Assembly (NCBI GenBank): GCA_038327915.1
Contig: JBBQLO010000017.1
Coordinates: forward strand, 1 to 16,916
DNA from: CAIXDB01 sp038327915
GTDB taxonomy: Bacteria > Patescibacteriota > Minisyncoccia > Phycocordibacterales > DATDWN01
Reading direction: 5' to 3'
DNA length: 16,916 bases
Part shown: one piece after another, positions 1-7,806 of the stretch
Numbering within the stretch: the stretch's first letter is position 1
Layout of the letters: every line of letters begins with the position of its first letter
Position numbers and translations under genes: made by a program
Notes under the pieces: model-generated
What the model was told of the DNA's origin: nothing
Seen by the model: only the letters and a program-made list of their open reading frames with translations
Database searches by the model: none

Positions 1-69
1 ATAGAAAAGAGACACCTTCGTCACAATTTATGATCTTACATAAGTCAGAACGCGGTGACAGGATTTATA
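1..69 (-). other. Insertion inside 16S rRNA (start of a probable intron)
   Basis: After the conserved GGATTA of the 790 loop (bases 75-70 on the minus strand) the sequence stops matching 16S, and the expected GATACCCTGGTAGTCC does not appear in the remaining 69 bases. The point corresponds to E. coli 789/790. Exon bases GGATT can pair with AATCC at 65-61, a possible P1-like hairpin, but the splice-site pair would be U-A rather than the usual U-G. Too little is visible to tell a group I intron from another insertion or from an assembly join. CPR 16S genes are known often to carry introns. Confidence 0.6.
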
Positions 70-842
70 TAATCCAATTCGATACCCACGCTTTCGTGTT
101 TCAGTGTCAGGAGTGGCACAATGTACTGCATTCGCTTTTGGTGTTCCCCATGATATCAACGGATTTCACCCCTACTCCATGAGTTCCATACATCTCTGCC
201 ATCCTCTAGTTGTGCCGTTTCGACCGCGGTTCCGGAGTTGAGCCCCGGGTTTTAACAGTCGACTAACACAACCACCTACACACCCTTTACGCCCAATAAT
301 TCCGGATAACGCTCGGGGCACTCGTATTACCGCTGCTGCTGGCACGAGTTTAGCAACCCCTTATTCATGAGGTACTATCAATAAACTTTCTCCCTCATAA
401 AAGATGTTTACGACCCAGAGGGTCTTCATCCATCACGCGGCGTCGCTCCATCAGACTTTCGTCCATTGTGGAAGATTCTCGACTGCGGCCACCCGTAGGT
501 GTATGGTCCGTTCTCAGTACCATCGGTGGGGGCCAAGCTCTCACTCCCCCTACGCGTCATAGCCATGGTAAGCCATTACCTCACCATCTAGCTGATACGA
601 CACAGGCCGATCCCCAAGCAAATGCTATAAATAGCAATCTTTAATCCGATGCCTTGCGGTTCGGATACTATCAAGTATTAGCTAATCTTTCGACTAGTTA
701 TTCCTGACTCGGGGGTTCGTTACCTGCGTATTACTACCTCGTTCGCCACTGGCTACCATATTGCTATGTTAGCCCGTTTGACTTGCATGCCTTATCCACG
801 CCGCCAGCGTTCATCCTGAGCTAGGATCAAACTCTTAAAAAA
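1..842 (-). rRNA. rrs: 16S ribosomal RNA, 5' part, interrupted near position 790
   Basis: Small-subunit rRNA read on the minus strand. The 5' end is near 842: AGAGTTTGATCCTAGCTCAG is followed by GATGAACGCTGGCGGCG and GGCATGCAAGTC. Further conserved blocks follow in order: the 340 region, the 530 loop (GTGCCAGCAGCAGCGGTAA), ATTGGGCGTAAAGGG, and GAAAGCGTGGGTATCGAATTGGATTA, ending at base 70. The next expected bases, GATACCC of the 790 loop, are absent; unrelated sequence runs to the window edge (entered separately). The 530-loop stretch has an A where most bacteria have C (CAGCAGCAGCGG against CAGCAGCCGCGG). The rest of the gene must lie left of the window. Identity is certain; the exact 5' end is estimated to within a few bases. 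Confidence 0.96.
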
Positions 843-1210
843 AGTTTAATTACACATATCCTATAAATAAAATATGTGTGTAGCTTAGTATGAACGGAAC
901 AAAATAAAAAACGCTATCTAAAAAATTTTGCTTTTTATCTTCTGGTTGTGCTGTTTGTGATGCCCTTTATTAAAAAGGACTTTTTATATTTTATGGGTGT
1001 TTATTGATATTGAAAAGCGTTGCTATGCTTTTCAATCCGGAACTATATATAAGAATGTTTTTGATCGCCCAAAACTGACATTTATAGGCGATCGACGTTT
1101 TCTTGCACATACGTTCTTCGACTCATTCTTTATGTACAGAATGAGTCGATAATTCAATTTGAATGTCAACGAACTACTACTGTAAACTAAAAGCGCTCTT
1201 TCGAGCACTT
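843..1210 (-). other. 16S rRNA leader with three long hairpins
   Basis: This is the stretch between the propeller protein gene and 16S and contains no plausible CDS. Read on the minus strand it is the likely rRNA leader, about 365 nt. It holds three perfect inverted repeats: 10-bp arms at 1119-1128 and 1139-1148, 7-bp arms at 1063-1069 and 1087-1093, and 9-bp arms at 1010-1018 and 1027-1035. The region nearest 16S (843-1000) is very AT-rich with no clear structure. The hairpins may be processing sites or RNA chaperone sites; that role is inferred from position only. Confidence 0.6.
1189..1209 (-). terminator. Hairpin with U-tract at the rRNA transcription start
   Basis: On the minus strand AGTGCTC, loop GAAA, GAGCGCT (1209-1192) forms a 7-bp stem with one G-U pair, followed by TTT, AG and TTT. 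It could end transcripts from the propeller gene. Because the predicted rRNA start is at about 1208, the same hairpin would also cap the 5' end of the rRNA precursor. The U-tract is imperfect. Confidence 0.45.
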
Positions 1211-1214
1211 AGAT

Positions 1215-1242
1215 AGTATAGTCATATAAAAATGAAAGTCAA
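1215..1242 (-). promoter_or_regulatory. Promoter for the 16S rRNA transcript
   Basis: Minus-strand TTGACT (1237-1242), 16-bp spacer, TATACT (1215-1220), giving a start near 1208. It lies 15 bp past the stop codon of the upstream protein gene and points at 16S. A weaker second candidate within the leader is TTGGGC (1067-1072), 17-bp spacer, TATATA (1044-1049). Confidence 0.72.
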
Positions 1243-1257
1243 TAGCATTTTTACCCA

Positions 1258-3507
1258 CTAAAACTCTTGATAATTTAAGGCTCGGGGTGCAAAAGTAGCA
1301 GTGACAGATTTGGCACTATCGATGAACAAAACACAGTTACCAATACCGGAACATGAACCACTCCAACCACTAAATTTCCACACTGCTGAATCTGGTAATG
1401 CTTTCAAGGTAACCGTGCTATTTTGAGTATAATCTTTGGCACAAGTTGCTCCGCAAGAAATTCCTCCATCTATACTGACCACATGACCCCCTTGAGTCTT
1501 TGTAACACTCACTGTATAGCTTCCCACTGTCGGAGTGACTGTGTCGGAAGCAGATCCAATACCTGCACCGTTACTACATGTGAGAGTATATGTAGTTTGT
1601 GATGTGATGCCAGATACATTTTCATTTCCACCTGCAACATTTTTACTACCTGACCACGTGCCACCAGAAGCTGTGCATGATGTTGGATTATTATTTGTCG
1701 TCCATGAAAGGTTTGATACCAGTGGCATAAATCCTGTACGCGGATTTGCAGTGAGAGTCACAGTAGGAGGTTGAACAGGGGTACCAACAGTAACTGTCTT
1801 ACTCACAGGAGTAGGGAGAGCACAGAAAATAGTGAACCCCGTCTGATTCTGAGGTTGACATGTGTATGTTACATACTGGGAGGATCCCGGAGCCGTACAT
1901 GTAAATGTAGATGCCGAACCCTGATGCCCACCGTTTGTTCCCGGCCACGAACAACCTGTTGGTGCAGGAATATAATCGTTAGCAGAACCAAAGTCACAAC
2001 TAATACCGAAAGTAGCATTGGGGGAAACGGCTGTAGGTGCAGACATTGTTCCACTTCCAGGATTAGTGCATTGACCAGGTCCAAGCACACTATATGCAAT
2101 AGGGATTGCCAAGGGTGAATACTTATTAGCATTATCACTGACTGTTACAGTGCAACTATAGTTTCCTTGCGGTAAAGAATCCTGGCTCACAGTAAGCATT
2201 TGTGTTCCTGGATTTGGCAAGATGTTTCCCGAAGAAGGACTAACATGACACCATGGTTGATTTGTACTCGCAGTCCAACTCAATGAGTCTGGCGAAGAAA
2301 GATATGAATTTTTTGTTACTGTGGTGTTTTGGGGAGCGGGAGAGACGCCAGCACTGGATGTAAATGTCATAGTCCCAAGTGAAGAAGCGAGAGTATCCAA
2401 ATTAATCACACCGAAATCCGGAGCAGCACTTCCCGCAAAAGGGTTTGTAAAAAGACCGGTGTAGCCAACGTTTCCACTATTCGAAGGTCCTCGATATGCC
2501 ACACTTCCATGACCATCTGAGTATTGATACAAAGCAACGTAAACCGGACTGAAAGGATTAGTAAAATCGTAGGCAAAGTATCCTGGACCACTCACAAAAT
2601 AGCGATACACACCCTGGGAATCAAGAACTACATTTGGAAGAATAAGATCCTTCAAATTTGAATCAGAGGAATCTCCATAATATGTCGGGCTTGTTGGTGA
2701 TGAAAGATCATAGATTGTGAATTGATTCGGATTATATGTATTTACATATAAAGCATTACCGACACCATTAATAGACACTACCCCTTTACCCATGTCCCAT
2801 CCACCAACAAAATGTGGATTGACTGGGTTGGAAATATCTACGACTAATGCATCATTCCCAGGAGCATTGTATGTGGCACTGTCTAGTGAATTAAACAAGC
2901 CGACATATGCATAATTTCCCTTAAGATACAGAGTGTAATCTATAAGACCATATACTCCGCCGGTAATAGAAAGAGAGCCTGAGACAACTGGGTTCAAAGG
3001 ATTCGAAATATTAACAATTTTTAAATCAGTGTTTGAAACAATTCCGTACAAATAATTACCTCGAATCTTCAAGACATTAGTAGACAAACTCGCTCCCCAG
3101 TTTGGCACAGAAGCAACTTGATGAGGATTGGTTGGGTTAGAAATGTCAATCACACGAAGTACGGCATCTGGCCAAGTCTGCACGTATGCATAATTCCCTG
3201 ATACAACCATGGAATATGATTGATTATTACTAAAATTTAATCCCGCGACCTTCACTGGATTGGTCTTGTCGGAAACATCTACCACGATAAAATCATCAGC
3301 TGGACCATCACAAAAATAATTCTTATTACATGCTGCAACGTAAACATAGTTACCGACACTCGCAGTTGAGTTTATGTAATAAATTCCTAAATCAACACTG
3401 CCAGTTAAATTGATCTCAGCAAACGCATTGTGAGGTGTTGCATACAGACCACAAAAGATAAAAACAAAAAATAAAAAAGGAAATGTTGTTAAAATTTTTT
3501 TCATCAT
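1258..3507 (-). CDS. Secreted LVIVD-type beta-propeller surface protein with Ig-like and InlB-like C-terminal domains
   Basis: 749 residues. A Sec signal peptide occupies residues 1-30 (MMKK, a hydrophobic core, then AFA before E31). Residues about 32-370 contain seven repeats of the form GNYxYV...VVDISNPxNPxxVG, the LVIVD pattern (for example VIDISNPTNPHQVASV and LVVDISNPVNPHFVGG); seven copies fit a closed seven-bladed propeller. Then follow a region with PWCHVSPSSG resembling a BACON/Ig-like domain (about 380-475), a Cys-rich linker, an Ig-like domain (about 580-660), and a C-terminal module with FSGWSGSCSGIGNCVLFIDSAKSVTATF, typical of divergent InlB B-repeat domains. An extracellular binding or adhesion role is likely; the ligand is unknown. 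No sortase motif or C-terminal membrane anchor is seen. No Shine-Dalgarno site precedes the ATG. The upstream gene ends 9 nt away, so the two are probably cotranscribed. Confidence 0.87.
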   Translation of the reverse strand: MMKKILTTFPFLFFVFIFCGLYATPHNAFAEINLTGSVDLGIYYINSTASVGNYVYVAACNKNYFCDGPADDFIVVDVSDKTNPVKVAGLNFSNNQSYSMVVSGNYAYVQTWPDAVLRVIDISNPTNPHQVASVPNWGASLSTNVLKIRGNYLYGIVSNTDLKIVNISNPLNPVVSGSLSITGGVYGLIDYTLYLKGNYAYVGLFNSLDSATYNAPGNDALVVDISNPVNPHFVGGWDMGKGVVSINGVGNALYVNTYNPNQFTIYDLSSPTSPTYYGDSSDSNLKDLILPNVVLDSQGVYRYFVSGPGYFAYDFTNPFSPVYVALYQYSDGHGSVAYRGPSNSGNVGYTGLFTNPFAGSAAPDFGVINLDTLASSLGTMTFTSSAGVSPAPQNTTVTKNSYLSSPDSLSWTASTNQPWCHVSPSSGNILPNPGTQMLTVSQDSLPQGNYSCTVTVSDNANKYSPLAIPIAYSVLGPGQCTNPGSGTMSAPTAVSPNATFGISCDFGSANDYIPAPTGCSWPGTNGGHQGSASTFTCTAPGSSQYVTYTCQPQNQTGFTIFCALPTPVSKTVTVGTPVQPPTVTLTANPRTGFMPLVSNLSWTTNNNPTSCTASGGTWSGSKNVAGGNENVSGITSQTTYTLTCSNGAGIGSASDTVTPTVGSYTVSVTKTQGGHVVSIDGGISCGATCAKDYTQNSTVTLKALPDSAVWKFSGWSGSCSGIGNCVLFIDSAKSVTATFAPRALNYQEF

Positions 3508-3516
3508 AATAATATG

Positions 3517-4125
3517 TTAGTAGATTGATGTGCTACTTTGTTGTATCGCCTGCACATGAACGTATATGTTACCCGCCTTTTTTTGAGCATATGTGATTTG
3601 AATTTGAAAGCGACTGCTTTGTAACTCAACCAAAACTATTCCGTCTGTTTGTTTTACATTGATAACTTTCCAGTCTTTGCTTGAAAAATTCTTTGAGTAG
3701 TTTGTGTATATCTGGGCAAGAGTTACGGGTACTGGATTTCTGTTTAAGCGATTACTCGGATCGTCACCTATTGTATATGTTGCTTCATAGCCTTTTGCTG
3801 TTGTTGTATAGGAAAGCTCAGATGAAGCAAGACTCGGTATTCCTGGTAAAATAAATTTACGAACTTCTGCTGCAACATCAAGCACTGTGTCAGGCTTTCG
3901 AGACGCAACGGTGGGTAAATGCACATTTGCATTACTCGTAACGTAAGCATCTATCTCGGTCTGAGTCGGAATATGAACAGGGGGCAAAATAGTTGGTCGA
4001 ATACGAGGTGTCATGTAATAACGAAAAACAAAAAATCCTCCCGCAAGTAGTCCGACAAATAGCAAAATAAAAAAAAGTATTTGTTCAGAAGAACGTGCGT
4101 CAGTAGGAGTTAGTTTATTATCCAT
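3517..4125 (-). CDS. Single-pass membrane protein of unknown function
   Basis: 202 residues. The N-terminal 14 residues are polar, followed by one transmembrane segment at about 15-37 (ILFFILLFVGLLAGGFFVF), a Pro-rich linker (TILPPVHIPTQTE), and a soluble domain at about 75-195 with alternating beta-like stretches (GYEATYTIG, WKVINVKQTDGIVLVEL, FQIQITYAQK). I do not recognise a family. Topology suggests the soluble part faces outward. Its stop lies 9 nt before the start of the propeller protein, and both are probably read from the extended -10 promoter upstream of this gene. It could serve as a membrane partner of the propeller protein, but that is only inferred from linkage. Confidence 0.8.
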   Translation of the reverse strand: MDNKLTPTDARSSEQILFFILLFVGLLAGGFFVFRYYMTPRIRPTILPPVHIPTQTEIDAYVTSNANVHLPTVASRKPDTVLDVAAEVRKFILPGIPSLASSELSYTTTAKGYEATYTIGDDPSNRLNRNPVPVTLAQIYTNYSKNFSSKDWKVINVKQTDGIVLVELQSSRFQIQITYAQKKAGNIYVHVQAIQQSSTSIY

Positions 4126-4174
4126 AGTGAGTAGAAGTTAAATAACAATAATGTATTCTAAACTGTATTTTGTG

Positions 4175-4183
4175 AGTATACCA
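4175..4183 (-). promoter_or_regulatory. Extended -10 promoter for the membrane protein/propeller operon
   Basis: On the minus strand TGGTATACT (extended -10 TGnTATACT) lies about 50 bp before the ATG at 4125, in the 123-bp gap after secF. No good -35 at 17 bp; TTGCGG lies 19 bp upstream of the -10 box. Confidence 0.5.
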
Positions 4184-4248
4184 TAAAAGGACTCACGCCC
4201 CGCAATGAGTTATCCACCGAATTCATCTCTCACACAAAATGGGAAAGG

Positions 4249-5172
4249 CTATTTATTTCGTCCTGTATTTTCCAATGTTACTAGCAAAGGTGAGGCAACA
4301 AAAATAGAAGAATATGTGCCGGTAATGACTCCAATAAGCAATACAAAAGCAAAATCTTTAGTAGTTGTACCGCCGATAAAATACAAAGCGATAAGGGCGA
4401 GAAAAATAGTCAGTGATGTATTGATTGAGCGACCAAAAGTTTGTGCGACAGATTTGCCAACAATTTCTCCAAAGGATTCTTTTACTTTTGAAGAAGAACG
4501 AGGTGCGCCGCTGATTCTTAAGTTCTCGCGAACACGATCAAACACAACAATAGTGTCGTGAACGGAATAGCCGAGAATGGCCAGGAGAGCAGTAACAAAA
4601 AGCAAATCGACTTCCCCACCCCGAAAATGACTCCATATAACAAAAACACCTGTTGGAATAATAACATCGTGAGCAAGAGCTACAATGGTTGCAAGTCCGT
4701 ATTTCCACGAAGCAACTGGAAATGAAACTTTTCGGAACGCAAAAGTAACAAACAAAACGATACACACCACCACCACAGCAATGGCAGCAAAAGCTTTATT
4801 CTTTAGCTCACTTCCGACTGCCGGACCAATAGAGTTAAACTGAACTTCTTGTGCAAGGTTAGTCGGGTCAAGAGAGAGATTGTTTAAAAGCATAACTTTT
4901 TCAGGGGATGAATTTAAATCACGTGTCTTTATAAAAAAATTTTGATTCCCCGATGGAGTCAAAACATACGGACCGAGAAAATTAAGAGAATCCAAACGAG
5001 CCTTAACAATTTCCAAAGAAGGTCGAGCTTGCGGGTAACTTACCTCCAAAATTGATCCCCCTTTAAAATCAATACCAAAATTAAAACCGAACACAATCAT
5101 TGCAAGAATAGATCCTCCAACTAAAAAGGCAGAGAGTGCAAAAAATATTTTTCTGTGAGTAACAATAAACAT
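4249..5172 (-). CDS. secF: Protein translocase subunit SecF
   Basis: With SecD it forms the SecDF complex, which uses the proton gradient to help pull preproteins through SecYEG. From the start chosen here it has 307 residues, a normal size. The first membrane segment is at about 8-30, followed by the SecF signature FGIDFKGGSILEV (about 31-43), an extracytoplasmic domain, and five membrane helices with the second hallmark GYSVHDTIVVFDRVREN near residue 215. The open frame extends 28 codons further upstream into secD, but MFIVTHRKIFFALS at 5172 is the usual SecF-like start just before the first helix and leaves a 16-nt gap to the secD stop. No Shine-Dalgarno site is visible, so translational coupling is likely. 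Stop codon TAG. Confidence 0.95.
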   Translation of the reverse strand: MFIVTHRKIFFALSAFLVGGSILAMIVFGFNFGIDFKGGSILEVSYPQARPSLEIVKARLDSLNFLGPYVLTPSGNQNFFIKTRDLNSSPEKVMLLNNLSLDPTNLAQEVQFNSIGPAVGSELKNKAFAAIAVVVVCIVLFVTFAFRKVSFPVASWKYGLATIVALAHDVIIPTGVFVIWSHFRGGEVDLLFVTALLAILGYSVHDTIVVFDRVRENLRISGAPRSSSKVKESFGEIVGKSVAQTFGRSINTSLTIFLALIALYFIGGTTTKDFAFVLLIGVITGTYSSIFVASPLLVTLENTGRNK

Positions 5173-5188
5173 TGTAAATAAATTAAAA

Positions 5189-6571
5189 TTAAAAATGTAA
5201 TCCGCTACCGAAGAAAAATTTGGCCACGGACCCCTCTTTCCGTGGGGCAACGGCAAACAAAAATGTCCGAGAAACCGTTATGGCAGTAAACATAGAAATA
5301 AGAACTCCGAGACCAAGCGTTAATGCAAAACCTTTAACGGCCGAAGTACCGAGCCAAAAAAGCACAATTGCAGTAATAATACTTGAAATATTTGAATCAC
5401 GAATAGAAAGCCATGCGCGGGTAAAACCTTCGTGAAGAGCATCGTGAGTAGATTTGCCTCGGTGAAGCTCTTCTTTCATTCTTTCAAAAATCAAAATGTT
5501 GGCATCTACTGCCATACCAATAGACAGAATAAATCCGGCAATACCAGCTGCAGTCAAAGTAACTGGAATCAGTTTAAAGACAGCGAGCGAAAGCGCAACA
5601 TACATGACGAGAGAAATCGAAGCAACAAAGCCAGGTAAACGATACCAGAGTATAAGAAAGACAACAATAAGAAGAAAACCTATAACTCCCGCTTTAACTC
5701 CAGCCGTCTTTGCATTCTCACCGAGTGAGGCACCGATAGTCTGGGTAGATATGAGTGAAATAGGTACGGGCAATGCACCGTAGTTTAGATTTTGCACAAG
5801 TAATTTTGCTTGCTCGGCAGTGAAGCCTCCTGAAATAATTGCCTTGCCGTCGGTGATTTCGTCTTTAATAGTCGGGCTCGAAATAACTTGTTCATCAAGT
5901 AGGATGGCAAGTGTTTCGCCCTTATGTTCACGAGTGATTTTGGAAAATAAATCTCGACCTTGATTATTAAATGTCAGAGCAACAGTCGGTTGACCAGACA
6001 CTTGTCCAGCTCCAGTAGCTGTAAATTGCAGTGCCGCAGAATCCAGATACTCCCCCGTTAATCCTGTCGAAACAAAAAGTTGTTCGGGTGTTGCTGAAGC
6101 AAGTTGTGTTTGGGTAAAGTTTTTAGCTTCTGGTTTAAGTAAGACAAATTCAAGCTGTGGAGTCTGTCCAATGAGTGCCACGGCTTGGTCGATATTTGTG
6201 ACACCAGGCAACTCAACTAAAAGCCTTTCTTCCGAATTACCCAAAACCAATCCTGGATTTTCAACCTGCACAACAGGCTCTGAAACTCCAAAAATATTGA
6301 CTCGCCTTTCGATAACATCTCGGAGAGAAGACATCGCGCCAGATACATCACCAGATTTAACTTTAGAAATATCGGCTTTGTATGTGAGAGCCGTTCCTCC
6401 GTTTAGATCAAGACCGAGTTTAAATGCATAGCTTTTAAAATGAGTTCCCACTTGCGACGAATAGACAAAAAAACCAACAAGGAGAAGTGTCACAAGGAGA
6501 AATACTGAGAGTGCACGATGTTTTAACATAATGGCTATGTTACTGGAATTAGCTAAAAAAGGCAAATTCAT
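5189..6571 (-). CDS. secD: Protein translocase subunit SecD
   Basis: SecD partner of SecF; 460 residues from the first ATG. The first membrane helix is at about 19-37, then LGLDLNGGTAL (52-62), the large periplasmic-type P1 domain, and five C-terminal helices with the hallmark GMAVDANILIFERMKEE near residue 350, including the Asp needed for proton-driven function in characterised SecD. Start is uncertain: an in-frame ATG 14 codons later (6529, MLKHRALSVF) places the N-terminus closer to the helix, as in relatives. TTGCCT, a 17-bp spacer and TAACAT lie just before that ATG, which would make a nearly leaderless message. It is followed at once by secF; together they form a short two-gene unit. 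Confidence 0.95.
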   Translation of the reverse strand: MNLPFLANSSNIAIMLKHRALSVFLLVTLLLVGFFVYSSQVGTHFKSYAFKLGLDLNGGTALTYKADISKVKSGDVSGAMSSLRDVIERRVNIFGVSEPVVQVENPGLVLGNSEERLLVELPGVTNIDQAVALIGQTPQLEFVLLKPEAKNFTQTQLASATPEQLFVSTGLTGEYLDSAALQFTATGAGQVSGQPTVALTFNNQGRDLFSKITREHKGETLAILLDEQVISSPTIKDEITDGKAIISGGFTAEQAKLLVQNLNYGALPVPISLISTQTIGASLGENAKTAGVKAGVIGFLLIVVFLILWYRLPGFVASISLVMYVALSLAVFKLIPVTLTAAGIAGFILSIGMAVDANILIFERMKEELHRGKSTHDALHEGFTRAWLSIRDSNISSIITAIVLFWLGTSAVKGFALTLGLGVLISMFTAITVSRTFLFAVAPRKEGSVAKFFFGSGLHF

Positions 6572-6620
6572 TATCGCTTAAATAAAAAAGGAAACAAAAA
6601 CATAACGCGATACACTACAA

Positions 6621-6645
6621 AGGCCGGGGCGATATGCCCCGGCCT
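6621..6645. repeat. GC-rich perfect inverted repeat upstream of secD
   Basis: AGGCCGGGGC, loop GATAT, GCCCCGGCCT: 10-bp perfect arms in AT-rich surroundings. On the minus strand it is followed by TTTGTAG, a weak U-tract, so it may end transcripts before secD. It could also be a lone REP-like unit. Confidence 0.6.
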
Positions 6646-6835
6646 CAAAAAACTACCATCCGTTTTTTTTCAATCGCTCAAAAAAATGGGGGACGGAGTA
6701 CCATCGTAATTTTCTAAGCTTTTGCACAATGTCCCAAAAATTAGCACAGTTACGAGTAAATATTTTTTCTAAATGGAAATCTTCCTCCGCTCGTCAGATA
6801 GAAGATGCGCAGAGGGTTTTCTGCGCGGGAAGCAT

Positions 6836-6861
6836 AAAAAACACCCAAAGAAGTGTTTTTT
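6836..6861 (-). terminator. Probable intrinsic terminator after the RAYT gene
   Basis: Minus-strand stem AAAAAACAC/GTGTTTTTT (9 bp) with an 8-nt loop; the T-run forms the 3' arm. It lies 40 bp past the transposase stop codon, with a REP-like palindrome between. It could also work in the other direction. Confidence 0.55.
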
Positions 6862-6871
6862 CTTGAATGCC

Positions 6872-6890
6872 ACGGAGGGTCACCCTCCGT
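6872..6890. repeat. REP-like palindrome, copy 1 (downstream of RAYT)
   Basis: ACGGAGGGTCACCCTCCGT, a 19-bp palindrome with 9-bp arms around one central base. It is identical to the copies at 7294 and 7609 and lies 11 bp past the transposase stop. Confidence 0.85.
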
Positions 6891-6900
6891 TTACTTAAGA

Positions 6901-7584
6901 TTATCCATCATAAGACAACCAATCAAAGATTTCCTCATCAAATATTTTTTTATCTAAAAAATAATCTGGAAAATCTTTTGGAGAAATAATTTTTGATTCT
7001 GATCTATTTGAGCGACGATAGTCGTGATAACTGCTCCATTTGTACTCATTTAAAAAATCTAAAGTCTTTTTTTTATTTTTTATGCCATTTTCTTTCCACA
7101 GCGGATCAATTAATTTTACTGGATTAAGATGAATGTATGAAAAAAGATATTTGGCTTTTTCATCTTCATTTACGTAAACAGACTTAAATCTTCCTTCAAA
7201 AAGGGTTCCAGTTCGATTATTTTTTTTATTAAAATACATCGAGTACGCTGTGCATAATTTATTCATAAACAGAGAAACTGAATTTTCATTTTCACGGAGG
7301 GTCACCCTCCGTGAAGGCGTAATATACAAGTGAAAATGATTAGACATGAGAACCCAAGCACCAATTGACACGAGTGATTCTCCCCTATCAAAATCAAAAG
7401 CATCTATTTTTTTATTAACGATATCTCTTCTAAATTCAATGCTTCGGGTTGAATTACATAAATATAAAAGTTTTACAAAACGATCTCGGTCTTGATTATC
7501 AAAAAAAATGTCTTGCTTACTGTTACCACGATTGTAAACATGGTAGTACTCATTTTCTATAAAGTTTTCCTTTCGAGTGGTCAC
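6901..7584 (-). CDS. REP-associated tyrosine transposase (RAYT, IS200-like Y1 family)
   Basis: 227 residues, a usual RAYT size. Family motifs in order: YYHVYNRG (13-20), SNHFHLYI with the metal-binding HFH (83-85), RTGTLFEGRFKSVYV (124-138), YLFSYIHLNPVKL with the likely nucleophile Tyr150, and YKWSSYHDY (181-189). These enzymes make single-strand cuts and are thought to move or maintain short palindromic REP elements. The context fits: identical 19-bp palindromes lie just upstream and just downstream, and a third lies inside the gene in frame, coding SRRVTLRE (about 91-98) directly after the HFH strand. The start is GTG at 7582-7584; the nearby upstream ATG is out of frame and no Shine-Dalgarno site is seen. 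The gene is intact, so activity is plausible. Confidence 0.9.
   Translation of the reverse strand: MTTRKENFIENEYYHVYNRGNSKQDIFFDNQDRDRFVKLLYLCNSTRSIEFRRDIVNKKIDAFDFDRGESLVSIGAWVLMSNHFHLYITPSRRVTLRENENSVSLFMNKLCTAYSMYFNKKNNRTGTLFEGRFKSVYVNEDEKAKYLFSYIHLNPVKLIDPLWKENGIKNKKKTLDFLNEYKWSSYHDYRRSNRSESKIISPKDFPDYFLDKKIFDEEIFDWLSYDG
7291..7315. repeat. REP-like palindrome, copy 2 (inside the RAYT coding sequence)
   Basis: The core 7294-7312 is identical to the other two copies; here the symmetry extends to 12-bp arms (TTCACGGAGGGT and its complement). It is read through in frame by the transposase gene. Confidence 0.85.
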
Positions 7585-7608
7585 GAAGACATAATATCAC
7601 AATCGCAC

Positions 7609-7627
7609 ACGGAGGGTCACCCTCCGT
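7609..7627. repeat. REP-like palindrome, copy 3 (upstream of RAYT)
   Basis: ACGGAGGGTCACCCTCCGT, identical to copies 1 and 2, 24 bp before the GTG start. With copy 1 it brackets the transposase gene. Confidence 0.85.
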
Positions 7628-7699
7628 CCTAGAATAAAAACTGCATAAACAAATTATAAAATGTTTAGACTGCCGCACACTGAAAGAAATTCTCGAAGG

Positions 7700-7745
7700 A
7701 TAGCGGAAAAAAAAGAAACACTGACGTGCTTTTTTTTTCAGAAGA
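7700..7745. terminator. Possible bidirectional terminator
   Basis: An A8 run at 7707-7714 and a T9 run at about 7731-7739 flank a short CAC/GTG stem, so an A/U-rich hairpin can form on either strand. It lies between the Cys-rich gene and the RAYT gene, both minus. The GC stem is short, so this is weak. Confidence 0.35.
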
Positions 7746-7806
7746 GTGATTCAAGTGAAATACTAAAACGTAGAGTTGTGCTACCAAACAAGTTTTTTGT
7801 TAAGAA

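Larger units (their letters stand above)
6572..6900. other. Intergenic region between secD and the transposase
   Basis: About 330 bp with no credible gene. It contains a GC-rich palindrome (6621-6645), a smaller inverted repeat with arms GCGCAGA/TCTGCGC near 6808-6829, a terminator hairpin (6836-6861) and one REP-like palindrome (6872-6890), the last three entered or mentioned where relevant. The rest is AT-rich filler with long A and T runs at about 6664-6690. Confidence 0.6.

Noticed and set aside
1535..2138. Plus-strand frames inside the propeller gene
   Set aside because: Opposite-strand shadows of a clear signal-peptide and repeat protein.
4205..4561. 118-codon plus-strand frame over the secF 3' end
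   Set aside because: Antisense to conserved SecF helices; no own ribosome binding site.
6872..7627. The three palindromes as a CRISPR array
   Set aside because: Spacing is hundreds of bases and one copy is inside a gene; they are REP-like, not CRISPR repeats.
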